Assembly: GCA_018402485.1 (NCBI GenBank)
Contig: JAGYIY010000001.1
Span: 962,001 to 1,026,000, forward strand
Direction: 5' to 3'
Length of the DNA: 64,000 nt
Origin: Roseivirga sp.
Lineage (GTDB): Bacteria > Bacteroidota > Bacteroidia > Cytophagales > Cyclobacteriaceae
Shown here piece after piece: positions 63,834-64,000 of this stretch; position 1 is the first letter of the stretch; each line of letters begins with the position of its first letter. The notes under the pieces are model-generated. The model ran no database searches. It was not told where the DNA came from and worked only from the letters and a program-made list of their open reading frames with translations. Made by a program: the position numbers and the translations under genes.

Positions 63834-64000
63834 ATACATAGAACATACAGCCTTGTATCCAACCATAATGAGTGCAGATGTTGAAGAACTCATCAAAGAG
63901 GCTTTGGAGTATGATTTTGTAGGAGTTTGTGTTCCGCCGTTTTGGGTGAAAAAGGCAGCTCGTGAACTGAAGCATTCTGAAATCGCTCTGGTAACCGTAA
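63820..64000 (+). CDS. deoC: Deoxyribose-phosphate aldolase (N-terminal part; gene runs off the window)
   Basis: The frame from ATG 63820 reads MELNRYIEHTALYPT, then 'MSADVEELIKEALEYDFVGVCVPPFWV', the start of DeoC, which splits 2-deoxyribose-5-phosphate into glyceraldehyde-3-phosphate and acetaldehyde. About 60 codons are visible. The start overlaps the preceding dehydrogenase gene by 14 bases (20 if the ATG at 63814 is used), which implies coupling. Confidence 0.85.
   Translation, partial: MELNRYIEHTALYPTIMSADVEELIKEALEYDFVGVCVPPFWVKKAARELKHSEIALVTV

Overview
The window looks like a chromosomal segment of a marine or freshwater Bacteroidota, most likely order Cytophagales. The basis is the gene families present: a giant secreted protein with a C-terminal type IX secretion (T9SS) sorting domain, six-bladed beta-propeller lipoproteins, CRTAC1/VCBS lipoproteins, a DUF4834-like protein and a short carB. 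Promoters of the Bacteroidota type (TTG, about 19 bases, TAnnTTTG) occur upstream of the tRNA genes and carB, and Shine-Dalgarno sequences are scarce. Naming a genus would be a guess.

Layout. 0-13.5 kb is core: mutS, tRNA-Gly, tRNA-Leu (followed by a partial, altered copy of itself), hflX, rfbC, an extended SDR, and a collinear TPR - phosphosulfolactate synthase - DUF368 - aroE - uvrB run. 14-24 kb holds amt, a 2528-residue T9SS adhesin-like protein with eleven nearly identical 243-bp MBG repeats, and a tandem universal stress protein. 24.8-29.7 kb is core again: murQ, a SprT-like metalloprotease, der, era and tRNA-fMet, with a four-helix-bundle gene wedged between der and era and bounded by 7-nt repeat arrays of opposite polarity.

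29.7-37.6 kb is an accessory island beginning at tRNA-fMet. It opens with two 64-bp altered copies of the tRNA 3' half flanking a GIY-YIG nuclease gene that carries a nonsense codon. It continues with the wreckage of defence-type genes: a RhuM-Fic gene cut by an IS21-family fragment, the head of abiEii cut by the other side of the same fragment, an intact abiEi, and a remnant of a Schlafen/AlbA-type ATPase. IS3 scraps are also present. Within the island sits an apparently intact trio: a secreted peptide, a beta-propeller lipoprotein and a thioredoxin-like lipoprotein, next to a second propeller gene broken by one stop codon.

37.6-64 kb is mostly core metabolism: a TlpA-like/DUF3738 protein, an amidohydrolase, an HTH-membrane-DUF4440 fusion, carB, the complete 2-oxoglutarate dehydrogenase operon (sucA-odhB-lpd), a 3HCDH-like protein, RidA, gltX, two large VCBS/ASPIC lipoproteins, glycerate kinase preceded by fused remnants of a GH63 mannosylglycerate-hydrolase-like gene and a sodium:solute symporter, a LYS1-like dehydrogenase and the start of deoC.

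The strongest candidate for something undescribed is the tRNA-associated structure seen at both tRNA-fMet and tRNA-Leu: the 3' part of the tRNA gene is duplicated with the anticodon-side segment replaced by a G+C-rich palindrome, in one case linked to a GIY-YIG nuclease gene. All functional assignments come from reading the sequence; no searches were run.
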